In this document: positions 55,185 through 64,000 of the stretch, one piece after another
Layout: the number at the start of each line of letters is the position of its first letter
Position numbering within the stretch: the stretch's first letter is position 1
From: Corynebacterium sp. CNJ-954
Lineage (GTDB): Bacteria > Actinomycetota > Actinomycetes > Mycobacteriales > Mycobacteriaceae
DNA length: 64,000 nt
Reading direction: 5' to 3'
Assembly (NCBI RefSeq): GCF_001942345.1
Contig: NZ_MKKI01000043.1
Span: 1 to 64,000, forward strand
Made by a program: the position numbers and the translations under genes
Notes under the pieces: model-generated
What the model was told of the DNA's origin: nothing
Database searches by the model: none
Seen by the model: only the letters and a program-made list of their open reading frames with translations

Positions 55185-56495
55185 TCACAGTCGGTCGAGC
55201 CGCAGCTGTGCACTGTCACGGTGGCCCGGCATCTGCTCGAAGTCGGCGATGGTGACCACAGGTGAGGCCTGAGCTTGCGTCGAGGCCTTGGTTGCACGCT
55301 GGTAGGTGAGTTGCTTGAGGAAGCCGAGGACGGACAGTCCCTCCGTGTACCGGGCACCGCGGGCGGTCGGGAGCACATGGTTGGTGCCCGACATGCCTTT
55401 GTCGGCGTAGGCGACTGTCGACCAGGGGCCGAGGAACAGTGATCCGTAGCAGGTGAGCCTGTCGAGCCACCAGTCCAGATCCTCTGCGAGCACCTCCAGG
55501 TGTTCGGGTGCCAACAGGTCCATCGCCGTCGCCGCTGCCTCACGGTCCTCGACGACGTAGATGGAACCGAAGTCGCGCCAGGCTGCCCCCGCGATCTCCC
55601 GGGTCGCCAACCCTTCGAGCTGACGGTCGACCTCGGATGCCACGGCCCGCCCGAGCGCCTCGTCTGTGGTGATCAGACAGGCCGGGGACTGTGGTCCGTG
55701 TTCGGCCTGGGCGAGAAGATCTGCCGCGACCATCTCTGCGTCAGCCGTGGCATCCGCGAGGACGGCGACTTCGGAAGGCCCGGCGAGAACGTCGATACCG
55801 ACTTTCCCGTAGAGCTGCCGCTTCGCTTCGGCGACAAAGGCGTTCCCCGCTCCGACGACCATGTCGGAGGGATTGCCGTCTAACAGGCCGAAGGCCATCG
55901 ACGCCAATGCCTGGACACCGCCGAGGGCGAAAACCCGGTCCCCGCCCGATACGTTGGCCGCGTAGAGGACGGCAGGGTGGGGCCGACCGTTCCTGCTCGG
56001 CGGGGTACAGGCCACGACGTTCGGTACGCCCGCAGCACCTGCCACCCCGACAGTCATGAATGCACTGGCCAACAGCGGGAACCGTCCGGCAGGCAGATAG
56101 GCGCCGACGTTGTTGACGGGGACGTAGCGCTGGCCGCACACCACGCCTGGGATGACCTCGTCCTCGAAGTCCACGAGGCGTTCGCGCTGCATTCTGGCGA
56201 ATGTCCTGGTGCGCTCGGCACCAGTGTCGAGGGCCGCACGGAGGTCGTCGGGGAGCTCGTCGGCGGCTTTGCGCATCTCCTGCGTGGACACCTCGATATC
56301 CCCGGTGAAGCCGTCAAGCTCCTCGGCGTACCTACGGACGGCGTCCATGCCGTGACGTTCGATGTCGAGCAGCATCGATGACACCGTCTCGACGACTTTC
56401 GGATTGTTCTGCTCGGCGACGTCATCCCCCGCCGGCTCTTTGATGATGGTCAGCGCCCCGGGGATGCGCTTCTTGTCGCTGCTGTTCAAATGCAT
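55185..56495 (-). CDS. Histidinol-dehydrogenase-family enzyme (copy 2)
   Basis: A 436-residue HisD-family protein, clearly diverged from copy 1 but with the same ligand set: LAQAEHGPQSP, LAPEHLEVLAED, AYADKGMSGTNHVLPT and PGHRDSAQLRL at the C-terminus. It heads the operon with the ABC transporter and hydrolases, so it is catabolic rather than for histidine synthesis. ATG 56495 is embedded in a short out-of-frame reading frame beginning ATG 56506 (7 codons) that has AAAGGAA before it, an arrangement resembling the hisD1 start. A GlxR/Crp-like site is 61 bases upstream. Confidence 0.82.
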   Translation of the reverse strand: MHLNSSDKKRIPGALTIIKEPAGDDVAEQNNPKVVETVSSMLLDIERHGMDAVRRYAEELDGFTGDIEVSTQEMRKAADELPDDLRAALDTGAERTRTFARMQRERLVDFEDEVIPGVVCGQRYVPVNNVGAYLPAGRFPLLASAFMTVGVAGAAGVPNVVACTPPSRNGRPHPAVLYAANVSGGDRVFALGGVQALASMAFGLLDGNPSDMVVGAGNAFVAEAKRQLYGKVGIDVLAGPSEVAVLADATADAEMVAADLLAQAEHGPQSPACLITTDEALGRAVASEVDRQLEGLATREIAGAAWRDFGSIYVVEDREAAATAMDLLAPEHLEVLAEDLDWWLDRLTCYGSLFLGPWSTVAYADKGMSGTNHVLPTARGARYTEGLSVLGFLKQLTYQRATKASTQAQASPVVTIADFEQMPGHRDSAQLRLDRL

Positions 56496-56860
56496 ACGTG
56501 AAGCATACCGATTCCTTTCCGGAACAACACCACCTGAGTCACATTATTTTCCGATTGTGACATACGCCACATCGAATCGAGGGATGCTTCCGCCTGGAAA
56601 TCCCATAGTTCCAGGTCATAAGCATCAGTTCCCCACCAGCGACCACATCGACCATGACTCCCACTAGCCTCAGGGAGGGCAGAGTTTGCCATAGGCTAAC
56701 CAATATAGAGACTGGAAGAAGGGATACATACGCATACATTCACAAGAACGCGGTCGCAGCATGTGGCAGTACTGCAGGCACACGGAATCTCGCCACCGCT
56801 TGCTGCAGAGGAGAGTTGAACGGAAGCGAAAGAGACGGAGAGAAGGTTGCCGGTGCCCCG
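56496..56860. other. Intergenic promoter region of hisD2
   Basis: No gene is seen in these 365 bases between the nucleoside hydrolase end and hisD2. The region contains a GlxR/Crp-like site (56556-56571) and an ATACATACGCATAC element (56724-56737) whose complement matches the element before hisD1. The hisD2 promoter must lie here. Confidence 0.55.
56556..56571. promoter_or_regulatory. GlxR/Crp-like site upstream of hisD2
   Basis: TGTGACATACGCCACA matches TGTGA-N6-TCACA with one change, 61 bases before the hisD2 start. Confidence 0.5.
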
Positions 56861-57862
56861 CTACAGGCTCAGCAGACGCTCCCTGAGTGCCTGCGGGAAT
56901 CCCTCAGCGGATTGCAGGACGACCCGGGCGTTCGCGCCCTCGACGTCCACCCCCTCCGGGCCTGCGGAACGCTGGTGGCGCAAGTCGCAGACGGTCTGTC
57001 CCCTCCCCAGGCCGTCAGTCGTGTCCACCTCGACCGGAATCCGTGGCGCCAGGACGAGCCCCACCTCCCCTACCGCGATGGCGGCAGCCAACGGATCATG
57101 CAGTGCGCAGCACCGTCGTCCGAGAACGCCCTGGTAAAAATCGGCGTAGTAGTCCAGCATCTGGCCGATCGCCGCCACCACGGGCGTCAGGCAGCGCTGC
57201 AGCTCCTCGATGTCGGCGGTCTCGAAGGTGTTGACCATCGTGGTGTCCAGCGGAACCAGTGTGACCGGCCAGGATGCGGAGAGCACCTCCTGCGCTGCCT
57301 CCGGGTCGTTACCGATGTTCGCCTCCGCCACGGGTGTGATGTTGCCCGGCACCATCGCTGCTCCGCCCATCACGATCACCTCGGCAACCCGGTCAGCGAT
57401 CCCGGGGTCGCGCCGTAGTGCCAGCGCCAGATTCGTCAGTGGCCCGATGCCCAGGACGTGCAGCTGCCCCTCGTACTCGTGGGAGAGTTGCAGGAGCAGG
57501 TCGACGGCATCGATGTCCTCCACGGTGGCAGGAGCCACAGGAAGCACCGTCCCGCGGATGCCGCCGACGCCGTCCTCCCCGTGCACTCGTACCGCGCCTC
57601 CGGCGAAGGAGCCGACCAGCGGGTCGGTTGCACCCACCGCAACGGGGATGTCGTCATGTCCCGCCATACCCAACAGTCGCAGAGTATTCTCCGCGCCACC
57701 GGCGGCGCTCACATTTCCGTGCACCGAACCGACGCCGACGAGCGTTGCTGCGGGTGTGGCCAGCAGATACCCGAGGGCGAGAGCGTCGTCGATGCCGGTG
57801 TCGCAGTCAAGGAAGACCGGGATGCGGGGTTCCGTCGATTCAGCCACAGCACTCATCTCCAT
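56861..57862 (-). CDS. Inosine/uridine-preferring nucleoside hydrolase
   Basis: A 333-residue nucleoside hydrolase that splits ribonucleosides into base and ribose. The calcium-binding motif DCDTGIDDALAL is at 19-30, with further family segments GSVHGNVSAAGGAENTLRLL, HEYEGQLHVLGIGPLTNLAL and VMGGAAMVPGNITPVAEANI followed by a metal Asp (NDPEAA). The start may be the first or second Met. It is divergent from an ABC transporter over 67 bases and, with the deoxyribosyltransferase-like gene, suggests a nucleoside or base salvage or catabolic locus. Confidence 0.9.
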   Translation of the reverse strand: MEMSAVAESTEPRIPVFLDCDTGIDDALALGYLLATPAATLVGVGSVHGNVSAAGGAENTLRLLGMAGHDDIPVAVGATDPLVGSFAGGAVRVHGEDGVGGIRGTVLPVAPATVEDIDAVDLLLQLSHEYEGQLHVLGIGPLTNLALALRRDPGIADRVAEVIVMGGAAMVPGNITPVAEANIGNDPEAAQEVLSASWPVTLVPLDTTMVNTFETADIEELQRCLTPVVAAIGQMLDYYADFYQGVLGRRCCALHDPLAAAIAVGEVGLVLAPRIPVEVDTTDGLGRGQTVCDLRHQRSAGPEGVDVEGANARVVLQSAEGFPQALRERLLSL

Positions 57863-57917
57863 GTCTTCAGCGTGTTTCCGTGTCCGGACTCATCGTGCCA
57901 GTGTCCCGTCCGCCCCG

Positions 57918-57923
57918 TACAGT
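57918..57923 (+). promoter_or_regulatory. Putative -10 element for a leaderless transcript
   Basis: TACAGT ends seven bases before ATG 57930, with no ribosome binding site in between, so transcription probably begins at the start codon. Confidence 0.4.
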
Positions 57924-57929
57924 GACCCC

Positions 57930-59039
57930 ATGACGTTCACCCGGAGACCCCCGGGAGCCGACGACGCCTCCACCTTGGCAGTCGGCCCCGCCATGCGCCG
58001 ACGCGGCACCAGCACCGTCCTCACCGCCGTCCTGGCCGTCACCGCACTCGTTCTGAGCGGATGCGCTCTGCGGGGTCTCGACGATGACGCCCTACGTATC
58101 CAGCTGGCGTTCGTGAAGAACTCGCAGAACGCCGGCGAATACATCGCCGACCATGACGGCTACTACCGCGACGCGGGGTTTTCCAAAGTCGACCTGATCG
58201 CCGGGCCGACCGCGGTGGAGCAATCGGCGGCGACTGGGCACGCCACCGTCGCCGGATCAACCGCACTGGGCACCGCCAATGCCATCGATTCCGAGGGAAT
58301 GCCGATCAAGATCATCGGGGCGATCTACGCGAGGAACGCCTTCACCATCATCTCCATGAACGGGCCCTCCGCGATTCGCACGCCAGCTGACCTCGAGGGC
58401 GCACGCATCGCCGTGACGCCAGGAACCGCCCAGTCGATGGTGGAGGGTCTCGCCCGCGCCAACGACATCGACCCGTCCACCATCACGTTCGTCCCCGCCG
58501 GTGAAACCGCCGTACTGACCAGTGGCGAGGTCGACGGTTTCCACGGTCTTACCGCCAACCAGCTCATCGATCTGCAACGCGCCGGTCACGACGTCGTATC
58601 CCTGGACCTGGCCGACCACGGCATGCCTTTCGCCGGTGCAGCCTACGCGGTATCCCAGGAGAGCATCGACGGCAACCGCGAGAACCTGAAGAAGTTCCTC
58701 GAAGCATCGATCCGAGGCTGGAGGGAGGCCATTGCCGACCCGCGACGCGGGGCAGAACTGGCCACCGACATCTACGGTGCCGACCTGGGCCTGGACCCTG
58801 AAAAGGAACTCCTGCAGGCCGAGGCACAGATCGAGTTCATCGACAACGACCAGACGGCTCCCGGCGAACTGTTCCGACTCACCGACGACGCCATGGACGA
58901 AAACGTCGAGTCCCTGCGTCTCAGCGGCATCGACGTCAGCACAGACGAACTGTTCGACATGAGCCTGCTCGACGAGGTCTACGAGGAGAACCCCGACCTC
59001 AGAGCCCCCGTACCCGCCGACCCGAAGGACGCAGCGTGA
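57930..59039 (+). CDS. ABC transporter substrate-binding lipoprotein (NMT1/SsuA-type)
   Basis: A 369-residue exported lipoprotein. Signal peptide [20 protein letters not shown] and lipobox LSGC follow a 21-residue N-terminal tail; ATG 57993 is an alternative start without the tail. The mature region fits the NMT1/SsuA/ThiY fold ([54 protein letters not shown]). The family takes up pyrimidines, sulfonates, nitrate or riboflavin-like compounds. The upstream in-frame region back to 57210 overlaps the nucleoside hydrolase and is not coding. It overlaps the ATPase gene (GTGA). Confidence 0.85.
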   Translation: MTFTRRPPGADDASTLAVGPAMRRRGTSTVLTAVLAVTALVLSGCALRGLDDDALRIQLAFVKNSQNAGEYIADHDGYYRDAGFSKVDLIAGPTAVEQSAATGHATVAGSTALGTANAIDSEGMPIKIIGAIYARNAFTIISMNGPSAIRTPADLEGARIAVTPGTAQSMVEGLARANDIDPSTITFVPAGETAVLTSGEVDGFHGLTANQLIDLQRAGHDVVSLDLADHGMPFAGAAYAVSQESIDGNRENLKKFLEASIRGWREAIADPRRGAELATDIYGADLGLDPEKELLQAEAQIEFIDNDQTAPGELFRLTDDAMDENVESLRLSGIDVSTDELFDMSLLDEVYEENPDLRAPVPADPKDAA

Positions 59040-59854
59040 CTACTCCCGACACCACAGGCGCCGCCGCGCCCAGCGGCATCCGACTCGACAACCTCACCAA
59101 GATGTTCCCCGGCGGGGTCACCGCCCTGGACTCGGTAAGTCTGGACATCCCCCACGGCAGCTTCCTGGCCCTCGTCGGCCCGTCCGGCTGCGGCAAGTCC
59201 ACCGTCCTGCGCATCCTCGCCGGACTGGAGGACCCCACGGAAGGCTCCGCCACCGTGCATGACCTCACCCCGAAGGAGCTGCGCAGCCGCCACGAACTCG
59301 GCATCGCGTTCCAGGACGCCGCCCTGCTCCCCTGGCGCTCGGTCGCCTCGAACATCCGGCTGCCCCGCGAGATCGCCAAAGCCCCGTTGCCGGACGATGT
59401 GCTCGCCGACCTCATCAGACTGGTACGACTCGAGGGCTTCGAGGACTCAAAACCAAGCCAGCTCTCCGGCGGCATGCGCCAGCGTGTCTCCATCGCCCGC
59501 GCCCTGGCCGCCGACCCGTCCGTCCTGCTGCTCGACGAACCTTTCGGCGCGCTGGACGACATGACGCGTCAGCGGATGAACCTGGAACTGCAGCGCATCT
59601 GGACGGAGTATCCGGCCACCACACTGCTGGTGACCCACGGGATCGCGGAGGCGGTATTCCTCGCCGACTCCATCGCCGTGATGAGTGCCCGGCCCGGCAC
59701 CGTCCGTGAGATCGTCGAGGTCGACCTGCCCCGGCCCCGCACCCCCGAGATGATGCGGACCCCGGAGTTCCACGCCATCGTCGACCACGTCTCCGACTTA
59801 CTGTTCTCCTTCGAGAACACTCCGGACACGCCCGAAACCCGGGAGGCACCGTGA
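59036..59854 (+). CDS. ABC transporter ATPase (SsuB/TauB-type)
   Basis: A 272-residue ATPase: Walker [10 protein letters not shown] near residue 50, signature [15 protein letters not shown], Walker [17 protein letters not shown] and switch His in [17 protein letters not shown] 59036 overlaps the binding-protein stop, and its own stop overlaps the permease GTG at 59851. Energises the import system of this locus. Confidence 0.92.
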   Translation: MTTPDTTGAAAPSGIRLDNLTKMFPGGVTALDSVSLDIPHGSFLALVGPSGCGKSTVLRILAGLEDPTEGSATVHDLTPKELRSRHELGIAFQDAALLPWRSVASNIRLPREIAKAPLPDDVLADLIRLVRLEGFEDSKPSQLSGGMRQRVSIARALAADPSVLLLDEPFGALDDMTRQRMNLELQRIWTEYPATTLLVTHGIAEAVFLADSIAVMSARPGTVREIVEVDLPRPRTPEMMRTPEFHAIVDHVSDLLFSFENTPDTPETREAP

Positions 59855-61461
59855 CGCGGCCGCGCGTAGCCACCGGAGTTCGTGGAGCCCGCGGCGCCGT
59901 CAACGTCCTGCTCGTCCTGGTCGGCGTCCTCGCGGCGTGGTGGGTCCTGGCGGCCACCGTCCTGCGGCCGCTGGAGACCATCCCCACCCCCGGCGAGATC
60001 GTCTCGCGTATCGCCGACGACGGGCTGACCTTCTACTGGGTCAACCTCAAGGTCACCGCCATGGAGGCAGGTCAGGGCTACCTGCTCGGCGTCGGCCTGG
60101 CGGTCGCAGCGTCGGTGCTGGCACTGCTGTTCCCCCGGCTACGCGGGATCGTTATGCAGGTCGCGGTGATCACCTACTCCCTGCCGATCATCGCCGTGGG
60201 CCCGGTCATCTACCTGATGATCGGCGCACCGTCCAGCGGCGACCCGTCGGCCACCGCGGTCCTGCTCTCGGCCCTGGCGATCTTCTTCACCACCGTCGTC
60301 GGCACGCTGCTGGGACTGGACGCCACCGACCAGCACTCCCTCGACCTCGTGGACGTCTACGGCGGGTCGCGCCTGACCCGGCTGATGAAGGTACAGCTCA
60401 TCGCAGCCGTGCCGTCGATCCTCACCGCGCTGAAGGTCGCGGCACCGATCTCCGTGCTCGGCGCGATCCTCGGTGAGTACGTCGGTGGCGTGGACCGTGG
60501 ACTCGGGCCGGCGTTGTTGAACGCACAGCAGGCGTCGGACGTCTCGCGCACGTGGGCCCTGGCGTTGGCGGCGGCGTTGCTGGCCGGCGCGTGGTTCGCG
60601 CTGATGGCGCTGCTGTCGCAGGTGGTCAACCGCCTCGGCTGGGGCGTCACCGAGGTGTCGACCACAGCGACGAAACGCACCCCGCGCTCCCCCTGGGCCG
60701 TCACCGGCGATGTTGTCGTGTCCCTGGTCGTCATCGGCGCGGTGTGGACCTTCGGTCTGCGTCTGCTCGGCATCTCCCCGTTCGTGGGACGTACCCCGGC
60801 CGAGGTCGTGAGCTATCTCGCCGACAACAGTGACAGTGCCGACGGACAGAACCACTTCCTCGCCCTGCTGCCCGAGTTGTGGCGCACGCTGCTGGACACG
60901 GGCATGGGCTTCGCCCTCGGCCTGGCGGCCGCCGTTGTCGCGGCATCGTTGTTCCTGGTCTTCCCGACCCTCGAACGGGCACTGATGCCGCTGGCGCTGT
61001 TCTTCCAGTCGGTTCCGCTGGTCGCGATCGCCCCCGTGCTGATCATCATTTTCGGACGCGGTCAGTTCACCGTGGCGATGATGGGCGCGATCATCGTGTT
61101 CTTCCCTGCGCTGGTGAACATCGGTTCGGCGCTGAAGAACGTGCCTCCGGCGCTGATCGACCTGGTGCGCACCTACGGCGCAGGACGGGCCGGGGAGTTG
61201 GTGAAGATACGGATCCCCGCCTGTCTGCCGGCGATCTTCGCCGCGGTCCGGATCGCCATTCCGGGTGCCCTGTCCGGGGCGTTGCTGGCAGAGTGGTTGG
61301 CGACCGGTCAGGGCATCGGGTCCGTGGTCATTACCGCAGTGGGCAGTGCCGACACCGATGTGGTGTGGGCGTCAGTGACGGTGGTGACAGTGACCGCACT
61401 GATCCTCTACGGGGTGGCAGCGCTGTTGGAGAACGCCGCACGGAAGCGGTGGGGAACATGA
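59851..61461 (+). CDS. Fused double ABC permease
   Basis: A 536-residue protein containing two complete binding-protein-dependent permease domains, about residues 1-265 and 280-536, where the usual permease of this class has one. Each half carries its own EAA-type loop: [20 protein letters not shown] and [20 protein letters not shown], both followed by a conserved glycine-rich helix. It is probably a fused heterodimer-like permease that needs only the one ATPase and lipoprotein upstream. GTG 59851 overlaps the ATPase stop and the stop overlaps the next gene as ATGA. Confidence 0.88.
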   Translation: MTRPRVATGVRGARGAVNVLLVLVGVLAAWWVLAATVLRPLETIPTPGEIVSRIADDGLTFYWVNLKVTAMEAGQGYLLGVGLAVAASVLALLFPRLRGIVMQVAVITYSLPIIAVGPVIYLMIGAPSSGDPSATAVLLSALAIFFTTVVGTLLGLDATDQHSLDLVDVYGGSRLTRLMKVQLIAAVPSILTALKVAAPISVLGAILGEYVGGVDRGLGPALLNAQQASDVSRTWALALAAALLAGAWFALMALLSQVVNRLGWGVTEVSTTATKRTPRSPWAVTGDVVVSLVVIGAVWTFGLRLLGISPFVGRTPAEVVSYLADNSDSADGQNHFLALLPELWRTLLDTGMGFALGLAAAVVAASLFLVFPTLERALMPLALFFQSVPLVAIAPVLIIIFGRGQFTVAMMGAIIVFFPALVNIGSALKNVPPALIDLVRTYGAGRAGELVKIRIPACLPAIFAAVRIAIPGALSGALLAEWLATGQGIGSVVITAVGSADTDVVWASVTVVTVTALILYGVAALLENAARKRWGT

Positions 61462-62042
61462 CGATGACGGAAGGACGAATGGAGATGAGCCGAGTGATGG
61501 CGACAGAAATCAAGGTGTACCTGGCCGGCCCGGAGGTGTTCCTCCCGGACGCCGCTCCAGTTGTCGAGGAGATGCGCCGGCTGTGTCGGGAGCACGGCCT
61601 GACGCCGATTGCACCGCTGGATGCCGGGGTCGACGGTGACATGGCCGGCGCGTCAGGACCTGCCGATGCTGCGACGGATCCTGGATGGATCTTCGAGAAG
61701 AACGTCTCGCGTATCCGTGCCTCGGACGCGGTCATCGCGAACGTGAACCACTTCCGGGGGTCGGAGCCGGACTCGGGGACCTGTTTCGAGCTGGGCTACG
61801 CCCATGCCCTGGGCAAGAAGCTGTACATCTACTCCGATGACGGGGCAACCGCCGTTGAGCGGGTGCGCGAGTTCTACGGCCCGGTCAGCAAGGTCGCCGG
61901 TGAGCGTCCGACGGATCCGGACGGCACATTCGTCGAGAACTTCGGTTACGCGGTGAACCTGATGATGGCCGTACCGTCAGTGAATGTGAACGGCACCTTC
62001 GCCGACGCGGTAAAGGTGGCCAGCGCTGACCTGCTGGGGTGA
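61458..62042 (+). CDS. Nucleoside 2-deoxyribosyltransferase-like protein
   Basis: A protein of about 194 residues of the nucleoside 2-deoxyribosyltransferase family, which exchanges or hydrolyses the base of a deoxynucleoside (or nucleotide). Motifs: VYLAGPEVF near the N-terminus, DAVIANVNHFRGSEPDSGTC with the catalytic-type Asp/Glu region, and FELGYAHALGKKLYIYS. The start is uncertain: ATG 61458 overlaps the permease stop, but AAGGA at 61471-61475 favours ATG 61485 (or 61479). Last gene of the ABC transporter operon; with the divergent nucleoside hydrolase it supports nucleosides or bases as the cargo. Confidence 0.82.
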   Translation: MTMTEGRMEMSRVMATEIKVYLAGPEVFLPDAAPVVEEMRRLCREHGLTPIAPLDAGVDGDMAGASGPADAATDPGWIFEKNVSRIRASDAVIANVNHFRGSEPDSGTCFELGYAHALGKKLYIYSDDGATAVERVREFYGPVSKVAGERPTDPDGTFVENFGYAVNLMMAVPSVNVNGTFADAVKVASADLLG

Positions 62043-62078
62043 GTCGGGGCTCTGGGCTCGGGTTCTGAGGGCGGCTGC

Positions 62079-62921
62079 CTACCCGGCGCTGGTGGTCGGC
62101 TCCGGTGAGCCTCCGTCCGCGTCTGACGCGGTCGAGTGTTCCGGAATGTCGATCAGCACCTTGCCGTTACCGGTGGTGACCAGGACGAGCTGCGCTGCAT
62201 CGGGTTGAACCTCGAAAGCTCCGTATAGCAGCTTCTTCTCGCTTTTCTCGATACGCTCGCTCCCAATCCATCTGTTCGCTCCGTCATTCGGCTCTTCGCA
62301 GTACATGAAGGCAGTGTCGACGGGCTGGGTGTACCCCTCAGCGCTCAACGCTGTCAACGAGTCGAGGAGATAGGAATCGTTCCCGTGGTTGGACACGTCG
62401 ATGGCGAGCTGCACGATGCGGCTGTCAGGTGCTTTCTGCGGTTCATACACCGGCTGACCGTACTTGCACGACTCGTCGACGGAGAAGTCATGGACGTAAG
62501 TCTCGATCTCGATGCCGTCCCAGGTGGTCACCGTGAACCCGTCACCGACCCCGATGACGTCGTCCTGCGACTCATCCTCGTCGTCCTCGACCACCGGTTC
62601 ATCGAGAACGCCGGTTGGAATCGTGGAACTGCCTTGCGATACCACATCCGTGTCACCCCCGCCGCCGTCACCGGATCCGATGAGGGTGAAAGCCAGGCTC
62701 GTCGCGAGTACTCCGACCACTAGCGATGAGATGCCTGTCATTGCCAGGTGCGCACCACTGAAACGTCGCTCTCGCGGGGTCGGAGACGGTGCCGAAGGAC
62801 GTCCCCAGCCCTCCTGATGAGGTGAGTCACCGGCGTTCGGGACGGATGAGTGGTCGGGCTCTTGCGCAACGGGCACGGGGTATCCTTGATGGCGAGGAGG
62901 GGCTGTCGGACGAGAAAGCAC
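62079..62921 (-). CDS. Membrane-anchored protein of unknown function (DUF4352-like)
   Basis: A 280-residue protein: a proline-rich cytosolic N-terminus of about 58 residues, one membrane helix (MTGISSLVVGVLATSLAFTL), an acidic and glycine-rich linker, and an extracytoplasmic beta domain with two cysteines (ESCKYG, MYCEEP) that could form a disulfide. The phrase RIVQLAIDVSNHGNDSYLLD resembles DUF4352/telomeric-repeat-binding-like immunoglobulin-fold domains. No function can be assigned. Monocistronic. Confidence 0.65.
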   Translation of the reverse strand: MLSRPTAPPRHQGYPVPVAQEPDHSSVPNAGDSPHQEGWGRPSAPSPTPRERRFSGAHLAMTGISSLVVGVLATSLAFTLIGSGDGGGGDTDVVSQGSSTIPTGVLDEPVVEDDEDESQDDVIGVGDGFTVTTWDGIEIETYVHDFSVDESCKYGQPVYEPQKAPDSRIVQLAIDVSNHGNDSYLLDSLTALSAEGYTQPVDTAFMYCEEPNDGANRWIGSERIEKSEKKLLYGAFEVQPDAAQLVLVTTGNGKVLIDIPEHSTASDADGGSPEPTTSAG

Positions 62922-63036
62922 TGACAGACGTGGTTAAGTAAGCATATCTTCCCGACATACGATGCTAAGTTATAGCCCAGGTTTTTCGGGAACGGAAGCC
63001 CTGCCGTCATGGCATGTGGTAGGAGAATCGGACACA

Positions 63037-63798
63037 CTACGCCACAGACCGCCTCAGGAACTCTTCTACTCTCGCCCCGAGGTAGAGCGGCATCTCGTAC
63101 ATGGAATAGTGTCCGACACTCGGAAGGACCTCCAGTTCGAGATGAGGGTAGGTCCTCCCGAAACTCGACCGGACGGTGTCAACGGTAACCGCCGGATCAG
63201 CAGCCCCCACGAAAGCCTTCACGGGGAGGTCCCGGCTCCCGAGTTCCTCAAGAAAATCAGCGTCGGCCCACGCTCGGAAGTACCCACCGACAGCCGCATC
63301 AGCCGAAGTGTTCCGGGTCTCCTCCGCCAGTCCTCCGGTAAAGCGTGGAGACAGGCTATTGCCTGTCGTGATGTCGATAATCGTCTGCCGCGCACCGATA
63401 TCGAACTCGGCGGACTCAAAAAGTGCCCGCTGTTCTGGAGGCATCGGAGTCCCTGCCGCGCCGACCGGTGAAATACCCACCATCGATTCGATCTCGCGAG
63501 AAGTATCCACGAGCACCCGCTGCATAAACACACCACCCATCGAATGACCAAGCAGTGAGATTCTCGAGTGCGGAAGAGCCTCAAGAACCCCACAGATGTC
63601 CGACGAGACCTCGTCCACGGTGAATTCGCCGGACGTACCCTGCCGGCGCCCGTAGCCTCTGTAGTCGGGGAATACCCAGGTGAACTCGTCACCGTCCAGG
63701 TAGTTCTCCCATGGTCCCCAGTCTCCTGCATGACCGAACCATCCGTGTAGGCACACGACGGCGTGGTCACCTGTTCCACGTGTTCTTGTCGAGTTCAC
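63037..63798 (-). CDS. Alpha/beta hydrolase, possible 3-oxoadipate enol-lactonase
   Basis: A 253-residue alpha/beta hydrolase: oxyanion region VVCLHGWFGHAGDW, nucleophile elbow LLGHSMGGVF (Ser97 region), an acid in FVGAADPAV and the final His in SVGHYSMYE. The GTG start (63796-63798) overlaps the stop of the CoA-transferase subunit (GTGA). That coupling suggests the enol-lactonase step of the beta-ketoadipate route (PcaD-like), which catABC would need, but the sequence is also compatible with a generic esterase. Confidence 0.75.
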   Translation of the reverse strand: MNSTRTRGTGDHAVVCLHGWFGHAGDWGPWENYLDGDEFTWVFPDYRGYGRRQGTSGEFTVDEVSSDICGVLEALPHSRISLLGHSMGGVFMQRVLVDTSREIESMVGISPVGAAGTPMPPEQRALFESAEFDIGARQTIIDITTGNSLSPRFTGGLAEETRNTSADAAVGGYFRAWADADFLEELGSRDLPVKAFVGAADPAVTVDTVRSSFGRTYPHLELEVLPSVGHYSMYEMPLYLGARVEEFLRRSVA

Positions 63799-64000
63799 CG
63801 GTACTCCCCTCCTGCCTCCACGCGGAAATCAGCCTCGGTCTTCATCCGGATCTCATCCACGCTCACTCCCGGTGCAAGCTCGGTAAGCACGAGTCCGTCC
63901 CGCGTGATGTCGAAGCAGGCGAGATCGGTGATGATCCTGTCCACCACCCCCAGGCCGGTCAGCGGCAACGAACATTCCCGGCGGATCTTCGGCGCCGCGT
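63795..64000 (-). CDS. 3-oxoacid CoA-transferase beta subunit (C-terminal part)
   Basis: The last 67 codons of a CoA-transferase B subunit; the gene begins beyond the right edge. Recognisable text: KIRRECSLPLTGLGVVDRII, TDLACFDITRDGLVLTELAP, GVSVDEIRMKTEADF. This is the characteristic end of PcaJ/ScoB/CatJ proteins, which transfer CoA from succinyl-CoA to 3-oxoadipate or acetoacetate. The stop TGA (63795-63797, complement) overlaps the hydrolase start. Presence of catABC nearby makes 3-oxoadipate the favoured substrate. Confidence 0.85.
   Translation of the reverse strand, partial: AAPKIRRECSLPLTGLGVVDRIITDLACFDITRDGLVLTELAPGVSVDEIRMKTEADFRVEAGGEYR

Noticed and set aside
57210..57929. N-terminal extension of the NMT1/SsuA-type binding protein
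   Set aside because: It lies antisense to the nucleoside hydrolase and encodes Ser/Arg-rich sequence; the lipoprotein signal begins after 57930.
60879..61457. N-terminal extension of the deoxyribosyltransferase-like protein
   Set aside because: Overlaps the second permease domain in another frame; the conserved domain begins after 61500.

Overview
The window is high-GC actinobacterial DNA, most likely from Corynebacterium or a close relative. The evidence is the GC-rich codon use, GTG starts, TGTGA-N6-TCACA sites of the GlxR/Crp type, several leaderless-looking starts, DUF3556 and a type I-E CRISPR repeat. No species can be named from the sequence. No rRNA, tRNA, transposase or prophage gene was seen. 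Nearly everything is catabolic: enzymes, uptake systems and their regulators.

Layout. 1-252: distal end of a type I-E CRISPR array, no cas genes in view. 0.5-10.8 kb: a GltS-type symporter, a frameshifted alcohol dehydrogenase, a divergent AGPS-like FAD oxidase, and an operon of acyl-CoA ligase (frameshifted), DUF3556 membrane protein, phytoene-dehydrogenase-like oxidoreductase (frameshifted) and PucR regulator. 11-16.4 kb: APC permease, FAD amine oxidase, FeaR-like AraC regulator and aldehyde dehydrogenase, an amine-to-acid module. 16.4-23 kb (minus strand): catA-catB-catC translationally coupled to a Mg-chelatase-like AAA+/VWA protein, preceded by maleylacetate reductase and hydroxyquinol 1,2-dioxygenase. 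23-34.4 kb: a complete indole-3-acetic acid catabolic (iac) gene set (iacABCDEF, iacH, iacG, iacI) with a PAS sensor kinase, a FixJ/StyR-type response regulator and an unrecognised 98-aa protein. 34.5-38.8 kb: TRAP transporter and a class II deacetylase-like hydrolase. 38.8-42.6 kb: GMC oxidoreductase, AAHS transporter and LuxR regulator. 43-56.5 kb: two histidinol-dehydrogenase paralogues bracketing an SDR, an HpcH/HpaI aldolase, a LacI regulator, a sugar-type ABC transporter, a nitrilase-superfamily amidohydrolase, a bicupin, a double SnoaL protein and a broken alpha/beta hydrolase. This looks like an unassigned catabolic pathway. 56.9-62 kb: nucleoside hydrolase, NMT1/SsuA-type ABC transporter with a fused double permease, and nucleoside deoxyribosyltransferase-like protein. 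62-64 kb: a membrane-anchored hypothetical, an enol-lactonase-like hydrolase and the end of a 3-oxoacid CoA-transferase beta subunit.

How it may work together (inference): the amine oxidase and aldehyde dehydrogenase could turn tryptamine into indole-3-acetate. The iac enzymes would carry that to catechol, CatABC would open and isomerise the ring, and the hydrolase and CoA transferase at the right edge would finish the beta-ketoadipate route. A 13-base motif shared by the catA and iacG promoters, with a looser copy before iacA, is a candidate site for the two-component regulator.

Caution: five genes carry apparent frameshifts, four of them at mononucleotide runs, so base-calling errors must be excluded before they are called pseudogenes.
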